DNA of 27,071 nt from an uncultured Butyricicoccus sp. (GCA_910584935.1 CAJUDU010000026.1:1-27071), one strand, 5' to 3'; numbered from the stretch's first letter, positions 14,046-22,167 are shown. The notes: generated by a model not told the origin, from the sequence alone. Numbers and translations are program-made.

Positions 14046-15710
14046 TTAATCAATGACAAAGTTGCGGACAGATTTTCCTGGGGGCACCATTGGCAATACA
14101 CGTTCATCCGCGCCAATGACACAGTCAATAATAGTTGGGCCTTGATGCTTCAAAGCTTTTTCAAATGCTTTGCGGAAGTCTGCCAAATCGGTACAACGTG
14201 CGCCATGTGCGCCAAAGGCTTCTGCTAGTTTCACATAATCGGTTTTGCGATGCGGGTCAGTTGCGGAATAGCGTTTGCCATAAAACATGGTCTGCCATTG
14301 ACGCACCATACCAAGCACGCCATTATTCATGAGTACAGTAATAACCGGCAGGTCATTCGAAACTGTTGTACAAAGTTCATTTAAGTTCATATGGAAAGAA
14401 CCATCGCCAGTGACATGGATTACTTTTTTATCCGGGCAGCCCATCTGCGCACCAATGGCAGCGCCATAGCCAAAACCCATTGTGCCCAATCCGCCAGAGG
14501 TCAGGAACTGCCGTGGATGATTGCGGCGGCAATATTGTGCAGCCCACATCTGATGCTGCCCAACATCGGTAACAATCAATGCGTCATCGCCTGCAAGTTC
14601 AGCAATAATGCCCATAATCTGATGGGGCAGCAAAATACTGTCGTTATCTTTGGGACGGTAATCCATGCGGGCTTGCCAGTCGGCAATTTCAGCACGCCAT
14701 TCCGCGTGTTTGTGTTCTTCGACATATGGCATGACTGCTTCCAAAAACGTTTTCGCGTCTGAAACAATTGAATCATCAGTTGCCATATTTTTATTGATTT
14801 CTGCGGCGTCAATATCAATATGGATGACCTTTGCCTGTGGGGCAAAGGAATTAGGGTCAGTAGCAACCCGGTCAGAGAACCGTGCGCCAATGGCAAGCAC
14901 CAAATCCGCCCGGTCAATCGCAAACCCTGCGGAAACCTTGCCGTGCATCCCAACCATACCAAGATACAAAGGATTTTCGGTGCTGAGTGAACCAATTGCC
15001 ATCATCGTGCCGGAAGCCGGGATATCTGCTTTGCGCATCAGCGCGGCAAGCTGCTCGCCAGCACCCGAAATTGCAACGCCGCCGCCAAAATAGATAACTG
15101 GGCGTTTTGCGGTATTGATTGCCTTTGCAACCCGCCGCAGTTCGGTTTCGGTTAAATCATAATGGGTGCTGGTATCCACCAACGGTTTGTTTTCAAATTC
15201 GCATTCATTTGCGGTAACATCTTTTGGGATATCAACCAGCACCGGCCCAGGGCGCCCAGTCTGCGCAATACGGAACGCATCGCGCAAGGTGTCAGCAAGT
15301 TCCTCTACATGGCGAACCACAAAATTATGTTTGGTAATCGGCATGGTAATGCCTGCAATGTACACTTCCTGGAATGAATCCTTGCCAATCAAGCTGGTGC
15401 CAACATTGGCTGTAATCGCAACCATTGGGATGGAATCCATATATGCGGTTGCAATGCCAGTAACAAGGTTTGTTGCACCCGGACCGGAGGTTGCCAGGCA
15501 AACGCCAGTTTTACCGGTTGCACGGGCATAGCCATCCGCCGCATGGGACGCACCTTGTTCATGGGCAGTTAAAATATGATGGATACGGTCACTGTTCAAA
15601 TATAAAGCGTCATAAATATTCAGGATTGCACCGCCGGGATAACCAAAAACGGTGTCAACACCCTGTTCAACTAAAACTTCAACCAAAATCTGTGAGCCAT
15701 TTATTTTCAT
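14046..15710 (-). CDS. ilvB: Acetolactate synthase large (catalytic) subunit
   Basis: Protein of 554 residues. This thiamine-diphosphate, FAD and Mg2+ enzyme joins two pyruvates, or pyruvate and 2-oxobutyrate, as the first common step of branched-chain amino acid synthesis. Catalytic Glu51 lies in TAHEQGASHAADGYAR. SGPGATNLVTGIATAYMDSIP is near residues 84-104. The ThDP-binding segment runs from GDGSFHMNLNEL to VLMNNGVLGMV near the C-terminus. Full length. First gene of the operon, behind a consensus promoter and a T-box leader of about 365 bases, so its expression should follow charging of a branched-chain tRNA. Confidence 0.97.
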   Translation of the reverse strand: MKINGSQILVEVLVEQGVDTVFGYPGGAILNIYDALYLNSDRIHHILTAHEQGASHAADGYARATGKTGVCLATSGPGATNLVTGIATAYMDSIPMVAITANVGTSLIGKDSFQEVYIAGITMPITKHNFVVRHVEELADTLRDAFRIAQTGRPGPVLVDIPKDVTANECEFENKPLVDTSTHYDLTETELRRVAKAINTAKRPVIYFGGGVAISGAGEQLAALMRKADIPASGTMMAIGSLSTENPLYLGMVGMHGKVSAGFAIDRADLVLAIGARFSDRVATDPNSFAPQAKVIHIDIDAAEINKNMATDDSIVSDAKTFLEAVMPYVEEHKHAEWRAEIADWQARMDYRPKDNDSILLPHQIMGIIAELAGDDALIVTDVGQHQMWAAQYCRRNHPRQFLTSGGLGTMGFGYGAAIGAQMGCPDKKVIHVTGDGSFHMNLNELCTTVSNDLPVITVLMNNGVLGMVRQWQTMFYGKRYSATDPHRKTDYVKLAEAFGAHGARCTDLADFRKAFEKALKHQGPTIIDCVIGADERVLPMVPPGKSVRNFVID

Positions 15711-15751
15711 GATTTCAAACCCTCACTTCACACAAATAATTACATTTACAG

Positions 15752-15770
15752 TGGGAGGCAAACCCTCCCA
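15752..15770. repeat. Small hairpin between T-box terminator and ilvB
   Basis: TGGGAGG and CCTCCCA pair around a 5-base loop. It resembles the terminator stem at 3884-3909 in sequence but has no U-tract on the minus strand. Confidence 0.5.
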
Positions 15771-15776
15771 AGCGGG

Positions 15777-15821
15777 AAAAAGAAAAAGCCCTTGTCCCCT
15801 TCTTTAAGAGACAAAGACTTC
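15777..15821 (-). terminator. T-box regulated terminator of the ilv operon
   Basis: On the minus strand GAAGTCTTTGTCTC pairs with GGGACAAGGGCTTTTT (14 pairs including G-U) around a 9-base loop, and the U-tract TTTTTCTTTTT follows. It comes right after the T-box sequence, which would compete for its 5' arm. Confidence 0.85.
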
Positions 15822-16077
15822 AAAAGCTCTGCGGTACCACTCTTATTGCTATGCCAGGCATAGCCACTCTGTGGGCATCTTTCCGGAAAGATGCCGAACC
15901 GTATAACGGCGGTCAGCCCGTCTGCCCCTAACAATGGGGAAACCTTTGCTTCAAGGCAGCTGTTCGCGGGTGACGTTCACTTATTCTGCCCTGCTGCCTT
16001 CCACCAAATGGCAAGCTCTCTGAAAGGGGGATGGATAAGCTACTTTCCCGGTCATCACATTAAAATTTCTGTAATTG
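15822..16077 (-). promoter_or_regulatory. T-box riboswitch controlling ilvBNC(D)
   Basis: The T-box core AGAGTGGTACCGC is at 15831-15843. Stem I features appear in order on the minus strand: AGTA (16041-16044), the AGAGAG bulge (16016-16021), the GGTGGAAGG apical loop (15997-16005) and TGAAC (15975-15979) after the specifier region. A perfect stem III-like hairpin, GGCATCTTTCC/GGAAAGATGCC, is at 15874-15895, and an extra hairpin, GCTATGCC/GGCATAGC, at 15848-15864. Uncharged tRNA would favour the antiterminator. The bases just before TGAAC read AATAAG. I cannot fix the codon frame safely (ATA is possible), so the amino acid is inferred from the genes as Ile, Leu or Val. Confidence 0.92.
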
Positions 16078-16083
16078 CTTTTT

Positions 16084-16112
16084 ATTATAAAAGCCCTGTG
16101 GGCAAATGTCAA
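16084..16112 (-). promoter_or_regulatory. Consensus sigma-A promoter of the ilv operon
   Basis: On the minus strand a perfect TTGACA (16107-16112) and a perfect TATAAT (16084-16089) are 17 bases apart, placing the transcript start near 16077, just before stem I of the T-box. Confidence 0.9.
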
Positions 16113-16214
16113 CCACTTCTTTTATTTTTCATAAATCCAGTATAAAACCAGCGCATAAAATCCCCCATTCCGGTCATTCTAACCAATATTGCATTTCAAA
16201 CGGAGCGATTTTAT

Positions 16215-16889
16215 ATGTCAATTTCCTTTTTACGCACCTTTATCCTTTATATCATGATTATTGCCGCGCTGCGGCTGATGGGCAAACGGCAAATCGGCGA
16301 ACTGGAACCCAGTGAACTGGTTGTCACGATTTTGATTTCTGAGCTGGCAGCAATCCCTATGCAGGATGTTACTGTCCCATTATTTGCCGGAATTATTCCG
16401 GTTGCGACGCTGATTTCCATTGAAATCCTGATTTCTTTTTTCTGCTTAAAAAGCCGGCGGCTGCGCCGCCTGTTCAATGGGCGGTCTGCTGTGATTATCC
16501 GTTCCGGCAAACTCGATCCCAAAAAAATGCGGGATTTACGCCTGACAACTGACGAAGTGATGGAATCCCTGCGGCAAAACAATATTGCTTCCCCTGCGGA
16601 TGTCAAATATGCCGCGATTGAACCAAGCGGACAGCTTTCCTATGTCTTAAAACCACAAAAACAGCCAGTCACTGCGGAAATGCTGAATCTTTCCCCATCA
16701 GATGCGGGGTTGCCACTCATTGTGGTGAGTGATGGCAAACCTGTGCTAGGCAATCTCCGACAGCTTAACCTGGAAGTTTCTGATATTGAAAAGCGGATTA
16801 AAAAAGCTAAAATCCCTTCAGTTTCAGATGTATTTTTAATGACACTGGATGATTGCGGCAATATGTTCATCCAGCGGAAAGGAGGATAA
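16215..16889 (+). CDS. DUF421 (YetF-type) membrane protein
   Basis: Protein of 224 residues. Three hydrophobic segments lie in the first 80 residues (MSISFLRTFILYIMIIAALR, then ELVVTILISELAAIP and FAGIIPVATLISIEILISFF). A cytosolic part follows with the DUF421 signatures GKRQIGELEPSELV, LRQNNIASPADVKYAAIEPSG and a beta-rich C-terminal domain. Bacillus relatives (YetF, YdfS) are linked to spore coat or membrane stress, but the biochemical role is unknown. CGGAG precedes the ATG. It forms a pair with the DUF4363 gene two bases downstream, a common partnership in Clostridia. Divergent from the ilv operon. Confidence 0.9.
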   Translation: MSISFLRTFILYIMIIAALRLMGKRQIGELEPSELVVTILISELAAIPMQDVTVPLFAGIIPVATLISIEILISFFCLKSRRLRRLFNGRSAVIIRSGKLDPKKMRDLRLTTDEVMESLRQNNIASPADVKYAAIEPSGQLSYVLKPQKQPVTAEMLNLSPSDAGLPLIVVSDGKPVLGNLRQLNLEVSDIEKRIKKAKIPSVSDVFLMTLDDCGNMFIQRKGG

Positions 16890-16891
16890 CC

Positions 16892-17272
16892 ATGAAACGT
16901 GTAATAACCTCTGTGGCATTGCTTGCTATTGTTGCCATCGCGTGTTTTTGTTCTTTCCGTTATATCAGCCGTACAACTGAAATCCTCGACCAAATGACAG
17001 AAACAGTATTCCGGCAGACGGAAGCTGGGCAGTTTGAAGCTGCACAGCAGGCGATGGAACAAAGCTATACCACATGGCGCATCCGGCGTCGCGTATTGAG
17101 CGCACTTGTCCGGCACAATGAACTCGATGACATTGACCGGCTCTACCAGCGCACCCGGCAGGCATTAAATAACAGCGACCAGGATGAATCCTTATTACAA
17201 CTGCGGGAACTACGGGCAATGCTGCGTTATCTGCCTGAAATGGAAAAGCCAACGTATTCCAATATCCTGTAA
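16892..17272 (+). CDS. DUF4363 family protein
   Basis: Protein of 126 residues with one N-terminal membrane segment (about 5-22, SVALLAIVAIACFCSF). A helical outer part follows with the paired-helix pattern of DUF4363: TEILDQMTETVFRQTEAG, then WRIRRRVLSALVRHNELDDI and LLQLRELRAMLRYLPEMEK. The frame is open upstream, but AAAGGAGG lies 7 bases before the ATG at 16892, which fixes the start. It is two bases after the DUF421 gene, so the two are translated together. It ends 6 bases from the converging tatD stop, with no terminator visible between. Confidence 0.85.
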   Translation: MKRVITSVALLAIVAIACFCSFRYISRTTEILDQMTETVFRQTEAGQFEAAQQAMEQSYTTWRIRRRVLSALVRHNELDDIDRLYQRTRQALNNSDQDESLLQLRELRAMLRYLPEMEKPTYSNIL

Positions 17273-17278
17273 GCCTGG

Positions 17279-18055
17279 TTATGCGGAAATGCCAAACAAG
17301 GTTTTTCCATTTTCCGTTGTTTGCCGAATCACTTGTTCCAGTGGCAGCCCTTTGATTTCGGCAATGGCTTCCGCCATGCGGTAAACATACAATGACGAAT
17401 TTCGTTTGCCGCGGAACGGTTCCGGCGCCATATAAGGCGCATCAGTTTCAATCATCAGGCGGTCAAGCGGTACAGCTCGTACCACTTCTGCCGCCTTTTT
17501 TGCATTTTTATAGGTAATAACCCCAGTAAACGATAAATAATATCCAAGCTCCAGCAGCCGTGCCGCAAATTCCGCAGACCCAGAATAACAATGGAACACA
17601 CCATGTACCTTTGGATATTGCTCCACAATGGTCAGGCTATCTAAATGAGCTTCCCGGTCATGCACAATCACAGGCAGCCCTAAACGCCCTGCCAGACGCA
17701 TTTGTGCGCGGAAGACCTCGGCTTGGAACCGACGGGCATCAGGTTCTTTCATCCAATAATAATCCAGCCCAATTTCCCCAATGGCACGCACACGCGGTGA
17801 ACTGACTGCAAGCGCTTCTAAAATGGGCATATCCTGTTCCAAATCAACCCCTTCGATATTTTCGGGATGGATGCCAACTGCCGCATAAACAAACGGGAAT
17901 TTTTCCGCATAACTGATTGCTTGTTTGCTGGACGCAATATCACAACCAGGATTTAATATCAGCCCAACATGATTTTCCGGCATGGAAGAAAGCAATAAAT
18001 CACGGTCGCTGTCAAAACGCGCATCATCATAATGCGCATGAGTATCAAATAACAT
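17279..18055 (-). CDS. tatD: TatD family metal-dependent hydrolase
   Basis: Protein of 258 residues, a TIM-barrel of the TatD family (3'-5' DNase/exonuclease activity in studied members). Metal ligands are visible: His6 and His8 in DTHAHYD, the Glu of AIGEIGLDYYW, His in IVHDREAH, His in VHGVFHCYSG, and Asp in MIETDAPYMAP. Length is normal. A decoy ATG lies 9 bases upstream at 18064, but GGGAGG is only 2 bases from it and 11 from the ATG at 18055, so I use the latter. It stands alone on the minus strand, convergent with DUF4363. Confidence 0.95.
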   Translation of the reverse strand: MLFDTHAHYDDARFDSDRDLLLSSMPENHVGLILNPGCDIASSKQAISYAEKFPFVYAAVGIHPENIEGVDLEQDMPILEALAVSSPRVRAIGEIGLDYYWMKEPDARRFQAEVFRAQMRLAGRLGLPVIVHDREAHLDSLTIVEQYPKVHGVFHCYSGSAEFAARLLELGYYLSFTGVITYKNAKKAAEVVRAVPLDRLMIETDAPYMAPEPFRGKRNSSLYVYRMAEAIAEIKGLPLEQVIRQTTENGKTLFGISA

Positions 18056-18153
18056 AAAAATCATAGCCTCCCAAACTCATTTCCCATCCAATATACCATA
18101 TTCCCTGCCTGCCGCGCAAGCGAAACGGAAACAGGCGGGGTCAAAAAGGGATT

Positions 18154-18215
18154 CCAAAGGGGTAATACCCCTTTGGTGCTCCCCGCACAGGGGCGGGTGC
18201 AGGGCAGCGCCCTGC
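18154..18215. repeat. Palindromic repeats upstream of the sugar locus
   Basis: CCAAAGGGGTA and TACCCCTTTGG (18154-18176) form a perfect palindrome around one A. GCAGGGC (18199-18205) pairs with GCCCTGC (18209-18215). The surrounding 18118-18245 stretch is GC-rich and holds no gene. These look like dispersed REP-type elements. Confidence 0.7.
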
Positions 18216-18250
18216 AACGTAACGGCAGGCGCCGGACGAACCCCGCATGG

Positions 18251-18264
18251 TGTGAAATGTCACA
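18251..18264. promoter_or_regulatory. Operator-like palindrome upstream of the EIICB gene
   Basis: TGTGA-AATG-TCACA is a perfect five-base inverted repeat 165 bases before the EIICB start. A weak promoter candidate, TTGTAA (18320-18325) and TATCCT (18343-18348) with 17 bases between, lies downstream of it. The site could bind an RpiR or other regulator; the evidence is the symmetry only. Confidence 0.35.
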
Positions 18265-18428
18265 GCAAATGTGAAAAGTTATCAAACCGCACCTCCTATC
18301 CCAGATGCAGCCAAACCTATTGTAATGCTGCGCAGAACCTGATATCCTATTTACAGAAAGAACAGCCGGCTGAAAAAAGTGAAAAGAGAACGCATTCTAT
18401 TAGTTTTGAAAGGGTGAAACCATACGTT

Positions 18429-20021
18429 ATGATGCAGAAAATTCAAAAATTCGGCGGCGCAATGTTTACCCCCGTCCTGCTGTTTGCCTTTGCAGGTATC
18501 GTGGTCGGTGTGGGAACATTGTTCACAACCGAAGCAATCATGGGCGACCTTGCAAGTCCCGACAGCCTGTTTTATCAGTTCTGGAACATCATCTTGCAAG
18601 GCGGCTGGACAGTCTTTAATCAACTGCCCTTGCTCTTTGCTGTGGCGCTGCCAATCGGCATGGCGAAAAAACAAAATGCCCGCTGCTGTATGGAAGCATT
18701 GGTCCTCTACCTGACCTTCCATTACTTCCTGAGCACCATGCTTTCCCAGTGGGGTCCGTTCTTTGGTGTTGACTTCTCCGCAGAGGTCGGCGGCACCAGC
18801 GGTCTTGCTATGATCGCAAACATCAAAACCCTGGATATGGGCATGATTGGCGCACTCGCCGTTTCTGGATTGGTCATCTCCTTGCACAATAAATTCTTTG
18901 ATACAGAACTTCCCGATTGGCTGGGTTCCTTCAACGGTTCTACCTTTGTATTTATGGTCGGTTTCTTTGTGATGCTGCCCGTGGCATTGCTCTCCGCCCT
19001 CGTCTGGCCCAAAGTGCAAATGGGTATGCTCGCTTTCCAGGGATTCGTCAAAGGCGCTGGCGCCGTTGGCATCTGGGTATTCATCTTCCTAGAACGTATG
19101 CTTATCCCCTTTGGTCTGCACCATATCCTTTATTCCCCCTTCTATTACGACAATGCTGTGGTTCCTGGCGGGCTGTATGCTTATTGGGCAACCAAACTGC
19201 CTGAGCTTGCCGCTTCTACCACACCGCTTAAATCCCTTGTGCCACAGGCTGGCTTTACTGCAACCGGCTTTTCCAAAATTTTTGGCTGCCCTGGCGTTGC
19301 CCTCGCTTTCTATGCAACCGCAAAACCCGAAAAGAAAAAGAAAGTTATGGCACTCCTCATCCCTATGACTTTAACCGCAATTTTCTGCGGCGTTACCGAA
19401 CCAATTGAATTTACCTTCCTCTTTATTGCGCCCCCGCTGTTTGTTGTCCATGCGCTGCTTGCCGCAACACTTTCTACCGTTATGTATATCGCTGGCATTG
19501 TCGGCATCCATTCAGGCGGCGTCATTGAAATGGCTTCCCTCAACTGGATCCCGCTCGCTGCAAACCATTGGCAGCAATATCTAATTATGCTTGCCATCGG
19601 CTTGGTATTTACCGCGATTTGGTTTATTGTATTCCGATTTCTCATTGTAAAATTCGATTTCAAAACCCCAGGACGTGAAGTCGAAACCGAAGAAGTCAAG
19701 TTCTATTCCAAAAAAGAATACCGTGAACGCCAGGCTGGTGGTTCGGATGCCGGTTCCGGCGGTGACAGCAAATCTGGTGGTTCTGGCGCAAGCCTTGCTG
19801 AACTCGTATTGGAAGGTCTCGGCGGTAAAGATAACATTGTTGACCTGACCAACTGCGCAACCCGCTTGCGTGTCAATGTCAAAGATATTTCCATTGTACA
19901 GCCAGACACCTATTTCAAATCCATTGGCGCACATGGCGCAATGGTAAAAGGCAAGTCTGTACAGGTAATCATTGGCTTATCTGTACCAAAGGTACGCGCT
20001 GCCGTAGAAGATCTGTTATAA
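18429..20021 (+). CDS. PTS alpha-glucoside-type EIICB permease
   Basis: Protein of 530 residues, the membrane permease (EIIC) fused to the EIIB phosphotransfer domain of a glucose-superfamily PTS. It begins MMQKIQKFGGAMFTPVLLF, the start typical of maltose/alpha-glucoside permeases. About ten hydrophobic segments follow, with LIPFGLHHILYSPFYYD and the conserved GVTEPIEFTFLFIAP motif near the substrate site. A Gly/Ser linker at about 440-455 leads to EIIB, where the phosphorylated Cys lies in LTNCATRLRV. There is no EIIA domain; a separate EIIA is at 23761. The frame is open to 18252, but that part has no ribosome binding site or PTS homology; GAAAGGGTG precedes the chosen ATG. First gene of the sugar locus. 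Confidence 0.92.
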   Translation: MMQKIQKFGGAMFTPVLLFAFAGIVVGVGTLFTTEAIMGDLASPDSLFYQFWNIILQGGWTVFNQLPLLFAVALPIGMAKKQNARCCMEALVLYLTFHYFLSTMLSQWGPFFGVDFSAEVGGTSGLAMIANIKTLDMGMIGALAVSGLVISLHNKFFDTELPDWLGSFNGSTFVFMVGFFVMLPVALLSALVWPKVQMGMLAFQGFVKGAGAVGIWVFIFLERMLIPFGLHHILYSPFYYDNAVVPGGLYAYWATKLPELAASTTPLKSLVPQAGFTATGFSKIFGCPGVALAFYATAKPEKKKKVMALLIPMTLTAIFCGVTEPIEFTFLFIAPPLFVVHALLAATLSTVMYIAGIVGIHSGGVIEMASLNWIPLAANHWQQYLIMLAIGLVFTAIWFIVFRFLIVKFDFKTPGREVETEEVKFYSKKEYRERQAGGSDAGSGGDSKSGGSGASLAELVLEGLGGKDNIVDLTNCATRLRVNVKDISIVQPDTYFKSIGAHGAMVKGKSVQVIIGLSVPKVRAAVEDLL

Positions 20022-20067
20022 AATACGCTCTCACATCTCCCCCATTTCACGAAAGGAAGGATTCGCT

Positions 20068-20544
20068 ATGCAATCCCTGACAAACAAATCCAAACTGGAA
20101 CGCTATTTCACCATCGTTAAAGCCATCCTCTTTTGTATGCCGTTCCTGTGCCTAGGGTATCTCTCCCTGGGCGCAGGCGGGGATAAACAGGGTATCCTTA
20201 CTGCATCCCCTACCGCTGCGGTATCCTTCCTTTCTGCAATGGTGCAGCCATATACCGCATGGCTCATCCATTTAAGCCAGAAACGGCTTGCTGATGGGCG
20301 TACCTGTTATGCAGTGCTGAACCTGACCGCTTTGTTTATCGCGGAACTCATGATGATGAGTACAGCCGGTATCATTGGGCTTGGGCTGGTGCTTTGGAAG
20401 ACCTGCCGTGCGCATAGTACAGCGCCAACGGCTGCATGGAAAACCGCACAAAAATCTCGTCTGTTTGCGGAAATCGGCGGCAGCGTACTTGTCTGCCTGA
20501 TTGCTGGGCTGTGCCTGTTTGCAACCCTGCGGATTGCCGCATAA
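20068..20544 (+). CDS. Small membrane protein of unknown function in the PTS operon
   Basis: Protein of 158 residues that I do not recognise. It has four hydrophobic segments, roughly 16-36, 48-68, 83-110 and 135-155, and a short basic N-terminus. It lacks a signal peptide or catalytic motif. AGGAAGGA lies just before the ATG. It is 46 bases after the EIICB gene and 69 before the GH4 gene on the same strand, with no terminator, so it belongs to the operon. It could be an accessory subunit or a chaperone of the permease, but this is a guess from position. The hydrophobic runs, codon usage and ribosome binding site argue that it is a real gene. Confidence 0.75.
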   Translation: MQSLTNKSKLERYFTIVKAILFCMPFLCLGYLSLGAGGDKQGILTASPTAAVSFLSAMVQPYTAWLIHLSQKRLADGRTCYAVLNLTALFIAELMMMSTAGIIGLGLVLWKTCRAHSTAPTAAWKTAQKSRLFAEIGGSVLVCLIAGLCLFATLRIAA

Positions 20545-20613
20545 CAACAAGTTAAAATCGCTTATGTTCACATTCACCATTATATAGAATCTTTTTCAGG
20601 AGGAATTTCTATC

Positions 20614-21948
20614 ATGTCTAACAAAAAATATGCTGTAACAGTTGCTGGCGGCGGCTCTACCTTCACCCCTGGCATTGCTTTGATGCTGCTCGAAGAACGT
20701 GACCGTTTCCCAATTCGTAAAATCACATTCTATGACAACGATGCAGAACGCCAAGAAACCATTGCAAAAGCCTGCGAAATTTATCTGCGTGAAAACGCGC
20801 CGGACATTGAGTTTGGCTACACCACCGACCCGGAAACCGCTTTTACCGATATTGATTTTGTGCTTGCGCACATCCGCGTCGGCAAATATGCCATGCGTGA
20901 AAAGGATGAAAAAATCCCGCTGAAATATGGTGTTGTTGGTCAAGAAACCTGTGGCCCTGGCGGTATCGCTTATGGGATGCGCTCCATTGGCGGCGTAATT
21001 GAAATCCTGGACTATATGGAAAAATACAGCCCCAACGCCTGGATGCTGAACTATTCTAATCCAGCCGCGATTGTTGCGGAAGCAACCCGCCGCCTGCGTC
21101 CAAATTCTAAAATCCTGAATATTTGTGATATGCCGATTGACCTGGAAGAAAAAATGGCAAATATGGTTGGTTTAGCGTCCCGCAAAGAGATGCAGGTTGG
21201 TTATTATGGGCTGAACCACTTTGGCTGGTGGCACAAGATTTATGACAAAGAAGGCAATGATTTAATGCCAGCCATCAAAAAGCACATTGCGGAAAATGGG
21301 TTTGCGGATGCACTGTCCATGACAAACCAGCACGTAGATGAAAGCTGGGTTGCGACCTTCCAAAAGGCACGTGATGTTTACGCGGTTGACCCAGACACCA
21401 TTCCAAACACTTATTTGAAATACTATTTGTTCCCAGATTATGTCGTAGAACATTCTGACATCAACCACACCCGTGCAAACGAGGTAATGGAAGGGCGTGA
21501 AAAGAAAGTCTTTGGCGCATGCCGTGATATTATCGCAAAAGGCACAGCAAAAGACGGTGGTTTTGAAGCGGACGCCCATGCAACTTATATTGTAGACCTT
21601 GCGTGCGCGATTGCGGAAAACACCCAGGAACGTTTCCTGCTGATTGTACCAAATGAAGGTGCTGTTGAAAACTTTGACCGCACAGCAATGGTAGAAATCC
21701 CCTGCATTGTTGGTTCCAACGGGTATGAACGCATTTGCCAAGGCAGCATTCCACAGTTCCAAAAAGGGTTAATGGAACAGCAAGTCAGCGTAGAAAAGCT
21801 TGCAGTAGAAGCATGGATCGAAGGCAGCTACCAGAAATTATGGCAGGCATTGACCTTATCGCGCACGGTACCTTCTGCGCGGGTTGCCAAGCTGATTCTG
21901 GATGATTTAATTGAAGCCAACAAGGGTTACTGGCCCGAACTGCACTAA
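20614..21948 (+). CDS. 6-phospho-alpha-glucosidase (GH4)
   Basis: Protein of 444 residues of glycoside hydrolase family 4, NAD+ and Mn2+ dependent enzymes that open phosphorylated disaccharides by an oxidation-elimination route. The Rossmann segment AGGGSTFTPG is at 11-20. NICDMPID places Cys171 and Asp172, and GLNHFGWWH places His202, matching the metal ligands and acid known for the MalH/GlvA alpha-type. CDMP rather than CNVP points to phospho-alpha-glucosides (maltose 6-phosphate, sucrose-isomer phosphates) over beta-linked ones. AGGAGG precedes the ATG. Together with the EIICB it gives import plus hydrolysis. glvA/malH/aglB-type; I leave the symbol open because the exact sugar is unknown. 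Confidence 0.94.
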   Translation: MSNKKYAVTVAGGGSTFTPGIALMLLEERDRFPIRKITFYDNDAERQETIAKACEIYLRENAPDIEFGYTTDPETAFTDIDFVLAHIRVGKYAMREKDEKIPLKYGVVGQETCGPGGIAYGMRSIGGVIEILDYMEKYSPNAWMLNYSNPAAIVAEATRRLRPNSKILNICDMPIDLEEKMANMVGLASRKEMQVGYYGLNHFGWWHKIYDKEGNDLMPAIKKHIAENGFADALSMTNQHVDESWVATFQKARDVYAVDPDTIPNTYLKYYLFPDYVVEHSDINHTRANEVMEGREKKVFGACRDIIAKGTAKDGGFEADAHATYIVDLACAIAENTQERFLLIVPNEGAVENFDRTAMVEIPCIVGSNGYERICQGSIPQFQKGLMEQQVSVEKLAVEAWIEGSYQKLWQALTLSRTVPSARVAKLILDDLIEANKGYWPELH

Positions 21949-21961
21949 CAGCAGCTGTTTC

Positions 21962-22087
21962 CCCCTTTCGCGGGGCGCTGCCCCGCGCCCCCCTCGCAGG
22001 GGCTTCGCCCCCGCACCCCCTTTCGCGGGGCGCTGCCCCGCACCCCGGCAAAGGGGCGGCTTCCGCCCCTCTGCACACCCCTTTCTT
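21962..22087. repeat. GC-rich palindromic repeat cluster
   Basis: TTTCGCGGGGCGCTGCCCCGC occurs at 21966-21986 and again at 22021-22041, a 55-base period; each copy contains the palindrome GCGGGGC/GCCCCGC. Between and after them are GCAGGGGC/GCCCCCGC and AGGGGCGG/CCGCCCCT stems. The open frame through here is low-complexity and not a gene. Confidence 0.85.
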
Positions 22088-22119
22088 CCTGCCGCCGCTG
22101 CGCGGCGGCAGGATTTTTA
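22088..22119 (+). terminator. Terminator after the GH4 gene
   Basis: CCTGCCGCCG and CGGCGGCAGG form a perfect 10-bp stem with a 5-base loop, followed by ATTTTTA. It separates the permease-GH4 transcript from the RpiR genes. Confidence 0.7.
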
Positions 22120-22149
22120 TTGGACAATCGCGCTGGAATCCGATATACT
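22120..22149 (+). promoter_or_regulatory. Promoter of the RpiR-EIIA-HAD genes
   Basis: TTGGAC (22120-22125) and TATACT (22144-22149) are 18 bases apart; TGGACA one base on gives 17. Transcription would start near 22157, inside the inverted repeat described next. Confidence 0.6.
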
Positions 22150-22167
22150 AAAGAAAACGGTATATCG
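22141..22167. promoter_or_regulatory. Probable operator overlapping the RpiR promoter
   Basis: CGATATAC (22141-22148) and GTATATCG (22160-22167) form a perfect 8-bp inverted repeat with 11 bases between. The left arm covers the -10 box and the right arm touches the ribosome binding site, ideal for autorepression. I found no second copy elsewhere in the window. Confidence 0.6.

Noticed and set aside
13671..14228. Plus-strand open frame of 185 codons across ilvN and ilvB
   Set aside because: It is antisense to two certain genes and has no ribosome binding site or recognisable product.
18252..18428. N-terminal extension of EIICB
   Set aside because: The extra 59 residues have no PTS homology and no ribosome binding site; family members begin close to the KFGGAMFTP segment.
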